Shown in pieces: positions 26,827 through 35,291 of a stretch of 64,000 bases of DNA. Source of the stretch: CAZIKF01 sp964539825 (lineage in GTDB: Bacteria > Muiribacteriota > UBA6191). Location of the stretch: contig CAZIKF010000010.1 of assembly GCA_964539825.1 (NCBI GenBank), forward strand, positions 60,464 to 124,463, in the 5' to 3' direction. Under the pieces are notes generated by a model. That model saw nothing but the letters and a program-made list of their open reading frames with translations. It did not search any database and was not told the origin of the DNA. A program made the position numbers and the translations under genes. Position 1 is the stretch's first letter, and every line of letters begins with the position of its first letter.

Positions 26827-28418
26827 AGATGATTTTTGTCACCGGAGGGGTAATTTCATCCCTGGGTAAAGGAATTTTCTCAGCATCCCTGGGGCACTTG
26901 TTAAAAAGCCGCGGAATCCGAGTTTTCATTCAGAAATTAGATCCTTACATAAATGTTGATCCGGGGACTATGTCTCCCTACCAGCACGGCGAGGTATTTG
27001 TAACCGAGGATGGGGCTGAAACAGACCTCGATATTGGACATTATGAAAGGTTTTTGGATGAGAGCCTTTCAGCTCTTGATAATGTAACCACAGGACAGGT
27101 TTATTGGAGTGTAATTAGTAAGGAGAGAAAGGGTGATTACCTGGGTGCTACCGTACAGGTGATCCCACATATTACAAATGAGATCAAGTCTCGTATTTTT
27201 TCAGCGGCGAGGGAAAAAAGCTCAGAAATTCTTATTGTGGAGGTTGGGGGCACTGTAGGTGATATTGAGTCCTTACCCTATTTAGAGACGATTCGGCAGA
27301 TTCGTCAGGATCTTGGTCCTGGGAATGTGATGTTTATTCATCTTACCCTGGTGCCCTACTTTGGCAGTGCCGGGGAGCTGAAGACCAAACCCACCCAGCA
27401 TAGTGTGAAAGAGTTACGTTCAATTGGTATTCATCCAGACGTAATTGTATGTCGAACCGATCATGATTTTTCTAATGATTTGAGGGAGAAAATAGCACTT
27501 TTTTGCAATGTAAGAAGTGATTCCGTTTTGGAGTGCAGGACCTGTGATTCGATCTACCAGGTACCCGAACAACTGAAAGGTGAGGGACTCCTGGATCTTG
27601 TCAGGGAGACTCTGAAATTGGAGTATCCCCAAAAAGAATCCAGCTCTCTGCATGAATATGCGCGCAAGGAATCGAGTGCAAAGGAGATTGTTCGCATTGC
27701 TGTGGTGGGAAAATATGTTGAGCTGCAGGATTCCTATATGAGCGTTGCGGAAGCCCTGCATCATGCGGGAGTCGCTCTGGGAAAGAAGGTGAAAATAGAT
27801 TTCGTGGACTCTGAAAACCATAGCGAGGAGGTTCTAAAGGCTGTGGGAGGAATTCTCGTTCCTGGTGGATTCGGAAGCAGGGGTATCGAAGGAAAAATTG
27901 GTATGATTCGATTTGCACGTGAAAATTTAATCCCGTTCCTGGGTATCTGCCTTGGGATGCAATGTGCAGTGATAGAATTTGCCCGCAGTGTTTGCGGTCT
28001 GGGGGGGGCAAACTCGCGCGAAATTGATGCCGAATGCCAACATCCGGTGATCGATATTATGGCGGATCAAAAGAAAATGGATCAAAAGGGCGGAACGATG
28101 CGCCTGGGAGCTTATCCATGTACCATCGACCCAGACTCGATTTTACATAGGATCTATGGCTCCCTGGTTGAGTCAGAGAGGCATAGGCATCGTTTTGAAG
28201 TGAATAATGCTTATAGAGACCAGTTGCAGGAACTGGGACTTCGATGTTCCGGCAAGTCTCCGGACGGAAATCTTGTTGAAGTAGTGGAATTTGCCGAACA
28301 TCCATTCTTCGTGGGTTGTCAGTTTCATCCTGAGTTTAAATCTCGCCCCCACCGCCCCCATCCGATCTTTCATGCCTTTGTTGAAGCTTCTATGAAGCGG
28401 GGGACCCATGATTCCTGA
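26823..28418 (+). CDS. pyrG: CTP synthase PyrG
   Basis: A 531-residue protein. It aminates UTP to CTP using glutamine and ATP. The N-terminal synthase domain has VTGGVISSLGKGIFSASLG (P-loop), EVGGTVGDIESLPYLE and KTKPTQHSVKELRSIGI. The C-terminal glutamine amidotransferase domain has nucleophile Cys376 in FLGICLGMQ and the His502/Glu504 pair in QFHPEFKS. Length is as expected. It lies between kdsB and kdsA with overlaps on both sides, so its CTP may be matched to CMP-Kdo demand. Confidence 0.97.
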   Translation: MKMIFVTGGVISSLGKGIFSASLGHLLKSRGIRVFIQKLDPYINVDPGTMSPYQHGEVFVTEDGAETDLDIGHYERFLDESLSALDNVTTGQVYWSVISKERKGDYLGATVQVIPHITNEIKSRIFSAAREKSSEILIVEVGGTVGDIESLPYLETIRQIRQDLGPGNVMFIHLTLVPYFGSAGELKTKPTQHSVKELRSIGIHPDVIVCRTDHDFSNDLREKIALFCNVRSDSVLECRTCDSIYQVPEQLKGEGLLDLVRETLKLEYPQKESSSLHEYARKESSAKEIVRIAVVGKYVELQDSYMSVAEALHHAGVALGKKVKIDFVDSENHSEEVLKAVGGILVPGGFGSRGIEGKIGMIRFARENLIPFLGICLGMQCAVIEFARSVCGLGGANSREIDAECQHPVIDIMADQKKMDQKGGTMRLGAYPCTIDPDSILHRIYGSLVESERHRHRFEVNNAYRDQLQELGLRCSGKSPDGNLVEVVEFAEHPFFVGCQFHPEFKSRPHRPHPIFHAFVEASMKRGTHDS

Positions 28419-29241
28419 AACTAAGAACTATAAAATTGGTTCCCTGGAAGTTGGGGGGAAAACCCCTTTTTTTCTCATTGGTGGACCCTGTGTCGCAGAG
28501 AGTCGGGAACTTCTTTTTGAAGTTTGTGAAGAGATGGTTTCCATCTGTGGGCAGCTAGAGATTCCTTATATTTTTAAGACCTCATTTGATAAAGCGAACC
28601 GATCCTCCATTTCTGGTTATCGAGGCCCAGGGATGAGGCAGACTCTGGAATGGCTTGGGGAACTTAAGGAGACTTTTTCTGTTCCCATTCTCACCGATGT
28701 CCATGAACCGTCTCAGTGTGCTATTGCGGCAGAGGTCGCGGATGTTTTACAAATTCCAGCTTTTCTTTGCAGACAGACGGATTTGATTAAAGCTGCTTCA
28801 GATACGGGTGTGGCCTTAAATATCAAGAAGGGTCAGTTTTTATCTCCCTGGGAAGTAAAGAACATCGTAGACAAGGCCCAATCTTGTGGAAATGAACGAG
28901 TTTCCATCACTGAGAGAGGATTTAGTTTCGGTTATAACAATCTTGTGGTCGACCAGAGGTCTTTTGCGGTAATCCGTTCCATGGGTATTCCCGTAGTTTT
29001 CGACGGCACTCACTCCGTCCAATTGCCTGGAGGGCTGGGTTCTTCCACTGATGGGCAAAGAGAATTTATCCCCAATCTCACTCGAGCGGCGGTAGCAAAT
29101 GGAATTGATGGTCTATTTATGGAAGTCCATCCAGACCCTGCCAGGGGGCTTTCAGATCCGACGACGATGTATCCACTTTCCCAAATGAAAGAATTACTTA
29201 CTCAGCTCAAAGCTTTCGACCGACTGGTAAAGGGGAATTGA
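28408..29241 (+). CDS. kdsA: Kdo-8-phosphate synthase KdsA
   Basis: A 277-residue aldolase that condenses phosphoenolpyruvate with arabinose-5-phosphate to give Kdo-8-phosphate. Motifs are GGPCVAES, FKTSFDKANRSS, LTDVHEP, QIPAFLCRQTDL and FDGTHSVQLPGG. FDGTHS (rather than a Cys-rich metal site with FDATHS variants) does not by itself settle the metal class; a Cys is present in GGPCVAES. The start overlaps the pyrG stop by 11 bp, with GGGGGA upstream. Confidence 0.96.
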   Translation: MIPETKNYKIGSLEVGGKTPFFLIGGPCVAESRELLFEVCEEMVSICGQLEIPYIFKTSFDKANRSSISGYRGPGMRQTLEWLGELKETFSVPILTDVHEPSQCAIAAEVADVLQIPAFLCRQTDLIKAASDTGVALNIKKGQFLSPWEVKNIVDKAQSCGNERVSITERGFSFGYNNLVVDQRSFAVIRSMGIPVVFDGTHSVQLPGGLGSSTDGQREFIPNLTRAAVANGIDGLFMEVHPDPARGLSDPTTMYPLSQMKELLTQLKAFDRLVKGN

Positions 29242-30210
29242 GTGGAGGAACAGATCAAGACATCCGGTGAGATTCTTCTCAATGTGGAATTGAGTGCGAT
29301 GGAGTCACTGCGCTCCGTCATCCGTTCACATTCCTTCTATAATGCTGTGGAGTTGATTCGTTCCTGTAAGGGTCGAGTGGTGGTGACCGGAATGGGTAAG
29401 TCCGGAATCATCGGAAAAAAGATTTCGGCAACTTTTGCAAGTACAGGTACACCATCCTTTTTTATGCACCCGGCCGAAGCCCTGCACGGAGACCTGGGAA
29501 TGACTCGCGAGGAAGATTTGTTTTTGGCTCTTTCCAACAGCGGTGATACAGAAGAAATTGTAGCCATGCTCCCCTCCCTGCGAACTTTTGGAAATCCCTT
29601 GATCGCGATTACTGGAAAGAGAGATTCTCTTCTGGCGGCAAGGGCTGATGTTGCCATGGTTTATGAAATCAGTGAAGAGGGATGTCCTACCGGGCTGGCC
29701 CCTATGGCAACCACCACCGCCACCCTGGTTCTAGGGGATGCCCTTGCGGCATCTTTAATGCAAGTTTCGGGATTTGAACGTAAGGACTTTGCACGCTTTC
29801 ACCCGCGCGGTTCTCTTGGCCGAAAACTTCTGACCACAGTGGGAGACTTGATGATTTCGGAAGTTCCCACAATTTCCACCGGCGGCACCATGAATGAAGC
29901 TCTCAAAATCATGATTGAAACCAATCTTGGCGCTGTATTGGTAACGGATGATTCACGGGAATTACTAGGATTGATCTCTGATGGTGATGTAAAGAGATAT
30001 CTTGGTGAAAATAAGGAATTCCTTTCTTTACCGGTAGAAAAGGTCATGACTGAAAACCCGATTTCTATCGACGTAGGTGAATTGGCTGAAGTCGCCCTCA
30101 GGGCAATGGAAACTCGTGAAAGACTCATTACGGTGCTACCCGTACTTGAAGGCGATCTCGTAGTGGGCCTGATTCGACTGCACGACATTATTCGAGCCAA
30201 AATTCGATGA
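29242..30210 (+). CDS. kdsD: arabinose-5-phosphate isomerase KdsD (KpsF/GutQ family)
   Basis: A 322-residue protein. It converts ribulose-5-phosphate to arabinose-5-phosphate, the KdsA substrate. An N-terminal SIS sugar-isomerase domain has VTGMGKSGIIGKKISATFAS, HPAEALHGDLGM, SNSGDTEE and FHPRGSLGR. Two C-terminal CBS domains follow (from about residue 205), which may bind regulatory nucleotides. The GTG start follows the kdsA stop directly. Confidence 0.95.
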   Translation: MEEQIKTSGEILLNVELSAMESLRSVIRSHSFYNAVELIRSCKGRVVVTGMGKSGIIGKKISATFASTGTPSFFMHPAEALHGDLGMTREEDLFLALSNSGDTEEIVAMLPSLRTFGNPLIAITGKRDSLLAARADVAMVYEISEEGCPTGLAPMATTTATLVLGDALAASLMQVSGFERKDFARFHPRGSLGRKLLTTVGDLMISEVPTISTGGTMNEALKIMIETNLGAVLVTDDSRELLGLISDGDVKRYLGENKEFLSLPVEKVMTENPISIDVGELAEVALRAMETRERLITVLPVLEGDLVVGLIRLHDIIRAKIR

Positions 30211-30710
30211 CTAAGTCAACCTCCTATACAGTGAGAGCCCTATTTTCGGATGTGGACGGTGTACTGACCGATGGGAATCTCTATATCGGTCTGGATGGAG
30301 CGGAAGCCATCAAGGTGTTTCATGTTCGTGATGGAATGGCGATAAAGCGTCTTCAGCGCTGCGGAATTCTCTTTGGAATCATCAGTGGTCGTGATTCTCA
30401 GCCACTGCGCAAACGTATGGCGGAGCTAGGAGTTTCTGAAGTTCATACCAGAATTCATGACAAAGCCACGATCCTCAAGGAAATCCTTGAACGAAAAAAT
30501 ATACCTCCAGCAGCGGTATGGTATGTGGGAGATGATTGTAATGATCTTCCTGTACAAGAATTCTTAAAACGCGAGGGGGGTCGCTTTTTTTGTCCGGCCG
30601 ATGCCGCACTGGAGGTGATCGAGGCGGCTGATGAAACCTTAGAGGCTCCCGGTGGAAAAGGGGTGCTTGCGGAGCTTGTCAGGAGAATATTATCTTCTGG
30701 TTCACCCTGA
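30207..30710 (+). CDS. kdsC: Kdo-8-phosphate phosphatase KdsC
   Basis: A 167-residue HAD-family phosphatase of type C0 (no cap), giving free Kdo. Motif I is DVDGVLTDG (nucleophile Asp), motif II IISGRDS, and the motif III/IV region YVGDDCNDLPV. The overall length and these motifs match KdsC. It overlaps kdsD by 4 bp. Confidence 0.95.
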   Translation: MTKSTSYTVRALFSDVDGVLTDGNLYIGLDGAEAIKVFHVRDGMAIKRLQRCGILFGIISGRDSQPLRKRMAELGVSEVHTRIHDKATILKEILERKNIPPAAVWYVGDDCNDLPVQEFLKREGGRFFCPADAALEVIEAADETLEAPGGKGVLAELVRRILSSGSP

Positions 30711-30714
30711 GATC

Positions 30715-31362
30715 ATGACTCAAAAGGTTCTTGGACTACTGGGTTTTCTACTCTTTGGGTATTCCTTGTTTTGGATTTATGACCATTATTTCCTGAAGGT
30801 CTTTGAGCGGAGTTTAGATGCTGTAGTTGAGAATAGTCCCAGGATCGAAGTACAAAAGATTCTGGTCCAGTCTTTTAACCGCAAAGGGTTAGTAAAATTT
30901 GAAATTTATGGGGCCAGGGGAGAAGTCAGAGAAAAGGAAGGCATCACAGAAGTCTCACCCATCCATATGATTATTTATGATGATGAAATACCCTTTAAAC
31001 GTGAAACAACCATCCTTGCTCGCGAAGGCTATCATTTTCGGTCTCAGCCTCCTTATTTTGAATTAGTGGGAGGGGTCGAGCTCAATACCCAGGGAGACCA
31101 GGCATCTTCTAAGGACGAATCCCAACTCAGAAAGCTATTTACGGAAAAACTGCTCTATTATCCAGACCTTGAAAAGTTTGTCTCTCCGGGATCATTTAAA
31201 ATCATTGATACCAGCACCGCCTCGATCGCCACGGGAGAACATTTTGAATACCACTCCAGAGAGGAAAAAGGAGAAGTGAAAGGCGGCTTTGAATTAAGAA
31301 CACAATTGGGGGAAGATGTAATACTACAGGAGCTCAATAGAGGATTATCCAATGAAATCTAA
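30715..31362 (+). CDS. lptC: LPS export protein LptC-like
   Basis: A 215-residue protein with an N-terminal TM anchor (about residues 5-22) and a periplasmic beta-jellyroll-type domain (DUF1239/LptC). LptC links the LptBFG transporter to LptA and passes LPS across the periplasm. The frame is open from 30652, inside kdsC, but the usual LptC start with the TM right at the N-terminus points to ATG 30715. The sequence is divergent; position between kdsC and lptA is strong support. It overlaps lptA by 11 bp. Confidence 0.8.
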   Translation: MTQKVLGLLGFLLFGYSLFWIYDHYFLKVFERSLDAVVENSPRIEVQKILVQSFNRKGLVKFEIYGARGEVREKEGITEVSPIHMIIYDDEIPFKRETTILAREGYHFRSQPPYFELVGGVELNTQGDQASSKDESQLRKLFTEKLLYYPDLEKFVSPGSFKIIDTSTASIATGEHFEYHSREEKGEVKGGFELRTQLGEDVILQELNRGLSNEI

Positions 31363-32128
31363 GATCTTTTGCTTTCTGATTTTTTCTCCATTTTTCCTTG
31401 CGGCTCCCCGAGTGGTTCAAAAGATTCAGACTAAGGCCCTCTATTCCTATTTTGAGCAAAAGACAGGAGAACTGATTCTCAAGGGCGCAGCTCAAATTCA
31501 TCGCGATGATATTTCACTATACGCGGATAAAATCTTCTACCACGAATCCAAAAAGGAGGCTTTCGCTTCAGGATCAGTGCGTCTTGAAATGGGAAAATTA
31601 ACTCTTTTTGCGGGCCAACTGAGGGTTTATATGAAGGGTAGTAAGGCATTTTCCTATCTCAAAGAGGATGATGCGGTGGTAATCGCGCAGAAACATCCCA
31701 GGCTGGTGGAAAAAAATGAGGAAACTGACCAGGAAAATGAAATTACAGCAGTGGAAATAAAGTTCTATAAAAGCAGTGAGAAAATTGAAGCATTCGAAAA
31801 TGTGAGGCTGATCCAGGGGGGAGGGGCGTCTGAGGGAGATACCCGAATCACCGGCGAGTATATGGAGTATTTACATTTACAGGGAAAAGCCTTGATCAAA
31901 AACAAAGTAAAAATAGAGTCGCCTAAAATGGGTGGTCATGGAGATAGGCTAATCTACTACCGTCAGGACGAAAAGTTTTACCTGATCGGCAATGCTCTGA
32001 TTTATGAATTGGGTGAGAATGGACAAAAACTCAATGAGGTTTCCAGCCAAAAAATCCTACATTTAGTAAAAGAAAGGCGAACAATTCAAATGGGTGACGT
32101 GGAAGGGATAATCAGGGTTGGTCCCTGA
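31352..32128 (+). CDS. lptA: LPS transport periplasmic protein LptA/OstA-like
   Basis: A 258-residue protein with a signal peptide (about residues 1-17). The mature part is repeated beta strands of the OstA type, such as LILKGAAQIHRDDISLYADK and ITGEYMEYLHLQGKALI. LptA forms the periplasmic bridge that carries LPS to the outer membrane. It is longer than E. coli LptA (185 residues), suggesting extra strands. It lies between lptC and lptB. Confidence 0.85.
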   Translation: MKSKIFCFLIFSPFFLAAPRVVQKIQTKALYSYFEQKTGELILKGAAQIHRDDISLYADKIFYHESKKEAFASGSVRLEMGKLTLFAGQLRVYMKGSKAFSYLKEDDAVVIAQKHPRLVEKNEETDQENEITAVEIKFYKSSEKIEAFENVRLIQGGGASEGDTRITGEYMEYLHLQGKALIKNKVKIESPKMGGHGDRLIYYRQDEKFYLIGNALIYELGENGQKLNEVSSQKILHLVKERRTIQMGDVEGIIRVGP

Positions 32129-32136
32129 GAGAAATT

Positions 32137-32865
32137 ATGGCTCAAACCTTGAGCATAACTCAAATTCAAAAATCCTATAAGGGCCATCAGGTAGTTGAGG
32201 AGGTCAGTCTTCAACTACACACAGGAGAGATCATAGGGCTGCTAGGACCCAATGGCGCGGGAAAGACTACCAGCTTCTACATGGTCGTGGGGCTCGTACG
32301 GGCGGATAGCGGTTCCATTCATCTCAACGATATTGATATCACTGCTTTGCCCATGTATGAGCGAGCGCGCATGGGAATCGGTTACCTCGCGCAGGAAGCC
32401 TCCATTTTTCGCCAGCTAAGTGTGATGGATAACCTCATGGGGATTCTTGAATTTAGCGAGAAATCTCTAATTAAGCGCCGTGAAAAGGCAGACGAGTTAT
32501 TGGAAAGCCTTTCCTTGACCCATGTGGCCTCAAGCCTGGGAGTTTCCTTGTCAGGTGGAGAGAGGCGGCGCGCAGAAATAGCCAGAGCTCTGGCCACCGA
32601 CCCGGCTTTCCTACTTCTTGATGAACCCTTCGCAGGAGTTGATCCTATTGCTGTAGCCGATATCCAGGGCATTATAGCGGCCCTTAGAAGAGACAGGGGA
32701 ATCGGGATTTTAATCACAGATCATAATGTTCGTGAAACGCTGAAGATTACAGACCGTACCTATGTGATGAATAAGGGCAGAATATTGGTGTCCGGTGGTG
32801 TGGAAGAGATCATTTCCAACCAGGAGGCCAAGCGCATTTACTTGGGGGAAGACTTTCAAATGTGA
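32137..32865 (+). CDS. lptB: LPS export ABC ATPase LptB
   Basis: A 242-residue ATPase of normal LptB length. Walker A is GPNGAGKTTSF, the signature LSGGERRRAEIARAL, Walker B LLLDEPFAGVDP, and the switch His is in LITDHNVRETL. It powers LPS extraction by LptFG, which are not in this window. It starts 8 bp after lptA. Confidence 0.96.
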   Translation: MAQTLSITQIQKSYKGHQVVEEVSLQLHTGEIIGLLGPNGAGKTTSFYMVVGLVRADSGSIHLNDIDITALPMYERARMGIGYLAQEASIFRQLSVMDNLMGILEFSEKSLIKRREKADELLESLSLTHVASSLGVSLSGGERRRAEIARALATDPAFLLLDEPFAGVDPIAVADIQGIIAALRRDRGIGILITDHNVRETLKITDRTYVMNKGRILVSGGVEEIISNQEAKRIYLGEDFQM

Positions 32866-32884
32866 GCCAGGTTAGACGGGAGGA

Positions 32885-33715
32885 ATGATGAGTTCTAAGA
32901 AACATTTTGCACAGGTAGCCGGCTTGTTTTATCCAGGTGACGAAGAATCACTGCGGGATACAGTAAAGGGCTATCTTGACCATGCCGCCTCATCTGGCGG
33001 CGGGGAAGGAAGGCTCAAAGCCCTGATTGCCCCCCATGCAGGCTATGTTTATTCTGGCTCCTGTGCCGCCAAGGCCTATGCTCAAATCCAGGGCGAATCC
33101 TTCGATCGAGTGGTTGTTTTTGGCCCTACTCACCGTGTCTATTTTAAGGGGTTTTCGATTTATGCAGAAGGTGTCTTTGAAACCCCCCTCGGAGAAATTC
33201 CGATTGATGAAGAATTCTGTTCAAAACTTGTACATTTAAAACTCCCCACGCAATTTTTTCCCGCGGCTTATCAACAGGAACATTCCATAGAGGTACATCT
33301 CCCGTTTTTACAGGTAGCATTGCAAAATAATTTTCGTTTGGTACCTGTTCTGATTGGAGACGTGAGTGCCGAGATGATGGAAGAATTTGCCCTGGCCTTG
33401 AGAGAGATCCTGGAAGAGGACGGCTGCAAAACCCTGGTAGTAGCAAGCACGGACTTTTCCCATTTTCTTTCTGCACAGAAAGCAAATGATCTAGATAACC
33501 GGGGCAGAGAGTTGATTGTACAAAAGGACGCGGATGCACTGCTTGAGGCTAATCATCACAACGAAACCTCCCTTTGCGGAATTCACCCGGTATACACCCT
33601 CATGAAATTGTATCCAGAAATCAGGCCGGAATTCCTGGCTTACTCACACTCCGGTGAGGTTTCAGGAGACCATCAAAGTGTGGTGGGGTATATGGCTTTT
33701 CGTCTTTGTGGTTAG
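32885..33715 (+). CDS. amrB: AmmeMemoRadiSam system protein B (MEMO1 family)
   Basis: A 276-residue MEMO1-like protein. Motifs are GLFYPGDEESL, APHAGYVYSGSCAAKAY, VVVFGPTHR, HSIEVHLPFLQ and STDFSHFL, then HSGEVSGDHQSVVGYMAF. These His/Asp residues form the dioxygenase-like metal pocket. The family usually occurs with AmrA and a radical-SAM AmrS, neither seen here; the function is unknown. It lies 19 bp after lptB, so it is likely the last gene of the Kdo/LPS operon. Confidence 0.93.
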   Translation: MMSSKKHFAQVAGLFYPGDEESLRDTVKGYLDHAASSGGGEGRLKALIAPHAGYVYSGSCAAKAYAQIQGESFDRVVVFGPTHRVYFKGFSIYAEGVFETPLGEIPIDEEFCSKLVHLKLPTQFFPAAYQQEHSIEVHLPFLQVALQNNFRLVPVLIGDVSAEMMEEFALALREILEEDGCKTLVVASTDFSHFLSAQKANDLDNRGRELIVQKDADALLEANHHNETSLCGIHPVYTLMKLYPEIRPEFLAYSHSGEVSGDHQSVVGYMAFRLCG

Positions 33716-33719
33716 GGGA

Positions 33720-33935
33720 TCAGGATTTGAGGCCGCAATGGGGGCTAAAACGAAGGGATCCCCTTGTGGAGTTGAGTCGCACGGGCGACTCGTGACGAAT
33801 GATTTCGCCCGTTTTGAGGTTAGCTTCGAGTACCATGGTGTTGAGATTTCTTGTGTTATTAATCGGTTGATTCATGGCTTTCCAAGTCATGTTGCGTATA
33901 CCTCTAAAAGTCCCAGGACCCTGCCTTGTTTTCAT
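33720..33935 (-). CDS. possible small hypothetical protein
   Basis: A 71-codon frame (or 56 codons from Met16, which has GAGG about 10 nt upstream). The part LEANLKTGEIIRHESPV looks protein-like, but no family is recognised and the opposite strand is also open here. Its stop overlaps the end of amrB. Could be spurious. Confidence 0.3.
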   Translation of the reverse strand: MKTRQGPGTFRGIRNMTWKAMNQPINNTRNLNTMVLEANLKTGEIIRHESPVRLNSTRGSLRFSPHCGLKS

Positions 33936-34167
33936 TTTTCGGTTTCGGAAATTTCCTACTGCCGCCTACAGGGATCCTTAAAATTGAAGTACCGAGTGTA
34001 ATATAAAAAACGCAGATGCGGAAGGGTCTTTTAACAACTAAAAAAAAGAATTTTTTGGTTGATAAAATGGGGAAAATAGATACCGAAAATGGAGTGCTTT
34101 GTCAGATTTCCGTTCGGTCTGGAATGACAAGATTCAAAGGATCATATTTAATGAGTCAGACATGGGA

Positions 34168-34202
34168 ATGAATCTACAAGTGGACAATTCACTTGTTTAA
34201 CG
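34168..34202 (+). promoter_or_regulatory. 35-nt hairpin motif, copy 2
   Basis: ATGAATCTAC with stem ACAAGTG/CACTTGT (34176-34196), then TTAACG. It has the same length as copy 1 at 10027-10061, with one compensated base pair. It lies 45 nt upstream of the ATG at 34248. A regulatory role in the leader of the downstream gene is inferred. Confidence 0.55.
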
Positions 34203-34247
34203 CTTTGGATGGATTTGCATCCTAGAGGTCCAAAAGGGAGATTGATT

Positions 34248-35291
34248 ATGGAGTGGGAACCAGTATACCTGAGCATTTTTCGTTGTGCCGTTGATGAAGA
34301 AGGCAACCGTGAGGTTCAAGAAGTCTCCACGAGTTCATCTTCGCAAGGGTTTGAGGAACCTTTGGCACGTTTTCTAGGTACCCTTGTCAATGCCATGTCC
34401 CTGAGGAGGTCTTCTTTGGGACGTGACTCCGCCTGTCGATCTTATCAATTTGGCTCAAACTCAAGGGGAGAGGAAGACTCGCGCCTGATGGACCAATTAT
34501 TACATTGCGTTTCCTCCTCTTCCTTCTCTTCCCACGCCCAGGTAGTCGCTTCAAAATATGCACAGAGCCCCAAGGCTCGTGAGGGAATTCTTTTCATACT
34601 CAATGCCAACGTCACCTATAAGAAAGTCCTTTCTCCTTCCCTCTTTGTCCTAAAGACGGACTTTCAGTCAGGAATAGCTTCATCCCAGACAGGACTTGAG
34701 AACCATGACCAGTTAGTTTTGCCGGAATTGAAAAAAGCATTGGTTTACCCATTCCACGATGGTTATCAATTTCATTTCGACCAGGTGAAGGTTTATCAGA
34801 AAACCCCTTCTCTTTATTTTCAACGGGTTCTTGAATTACAAAGCCTTCCCAGCCAGGACCAAATCGTAGATGAGATTCTTCATAACGAGCTTGAGGAGCA
34901 AAGACCCGGAGAGTTTGATCAGTATTTTCGAGTTCCCCTTGAAGACCGACTAAAGCAAAGGGAAGTTTTTGGACAAAACCGGGTCATACGAGAGGAAAAT
35001 CTCCTTGATTCCGATGAGATCACTCATGTTAGCCATAAGACCCAGATGAAAGCAGTGGATCAAAACACCAGACCGGTGAGATTACGACTCAATATTGATG
35101 ATGGCTTGCGCTTTGAAGGAGGCGTGGACCAACTCAATGAACGCTTTTATTTTGCTACCCATGGAACTGAGAAATACCTTATTGTTCGGGGAGAGAAATT
35201 CGAAACCAAATCCCATTTTCAAAGTGTAGAATTTATGAAGCTGGATACAATTACGGAGTTGTTTAATAGATTGGAACTGAAGAAAGCATGA
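34248..35291 (+). CDS. hypothetical protein upstream of UbiB-like kinase
   Basis: A 347-residue soluble protein without signal peptide or TM segment. GGGAG lies 7 nt before ATG 34248; the frame is also open from ATG 34209, which has no ribosome site. Composition is mixed alpha/beta with many Gln, Ser and Glu, and the C-terminal part (GVDQLNERFYFATHGTEKYL) looks like a small folded domain. No family was recognised with confidence. Its stop overlaps the UbiB-like gene by 4 bp, so the products are made together and may act together. Confidence 0.72.
   Translation: MEWEPVYLSIFRCAVDEEGNREVQEVSTSSSSQGFEEPLARFLGTLVNAMSLRRSSLGRDSACRSYQFGSNSRGEEDSRLMDQLLHCVSSSSFSSHAQVVASKYAQSPKAREGILFILNANVTYKKVLSPSLFVLKTDFQSGIASSQTGLENHDQLVLPELKKALVYPFHDGYQFHFDQVKVYQKTPSLYFQRVLELQSLPSQDQIVDEILHNELEEQRPGEFDQYFRVPLEDRLKQREVFGQNRVIREENLLDSDEITHVSHKTQMKAVDQNTRPVRLRLNIDDGLRFEGGVDQLNERFYFATHGTEKYLIVRGEKFETKSHFQSVEFMKLDTITELFNRLELKKA

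Larger units (their letters stand above)
33716..34247. other. intergenic region with inverted repeat and conserved hairpin motif
   Basis: About 530 bp. AGGGGATC (33714-33721, overlapping the amrB stop) pairs with GATCCCCT (33757-33764), a possible operon terminator without a clear T run. A low-confidence minus-strand reading frame (33720-33935) covers the left part. The conserved 35-nt hairpin motif lies at 34168-34202. Nothing else identified. Confidence 0.5.

Noticed and set aside
33654..34001. 115-codon plus-strand frame overlapping the end of amrB
   Set aside because: It starts inside amrB in another frame without a ribosome site and is not protein-like.
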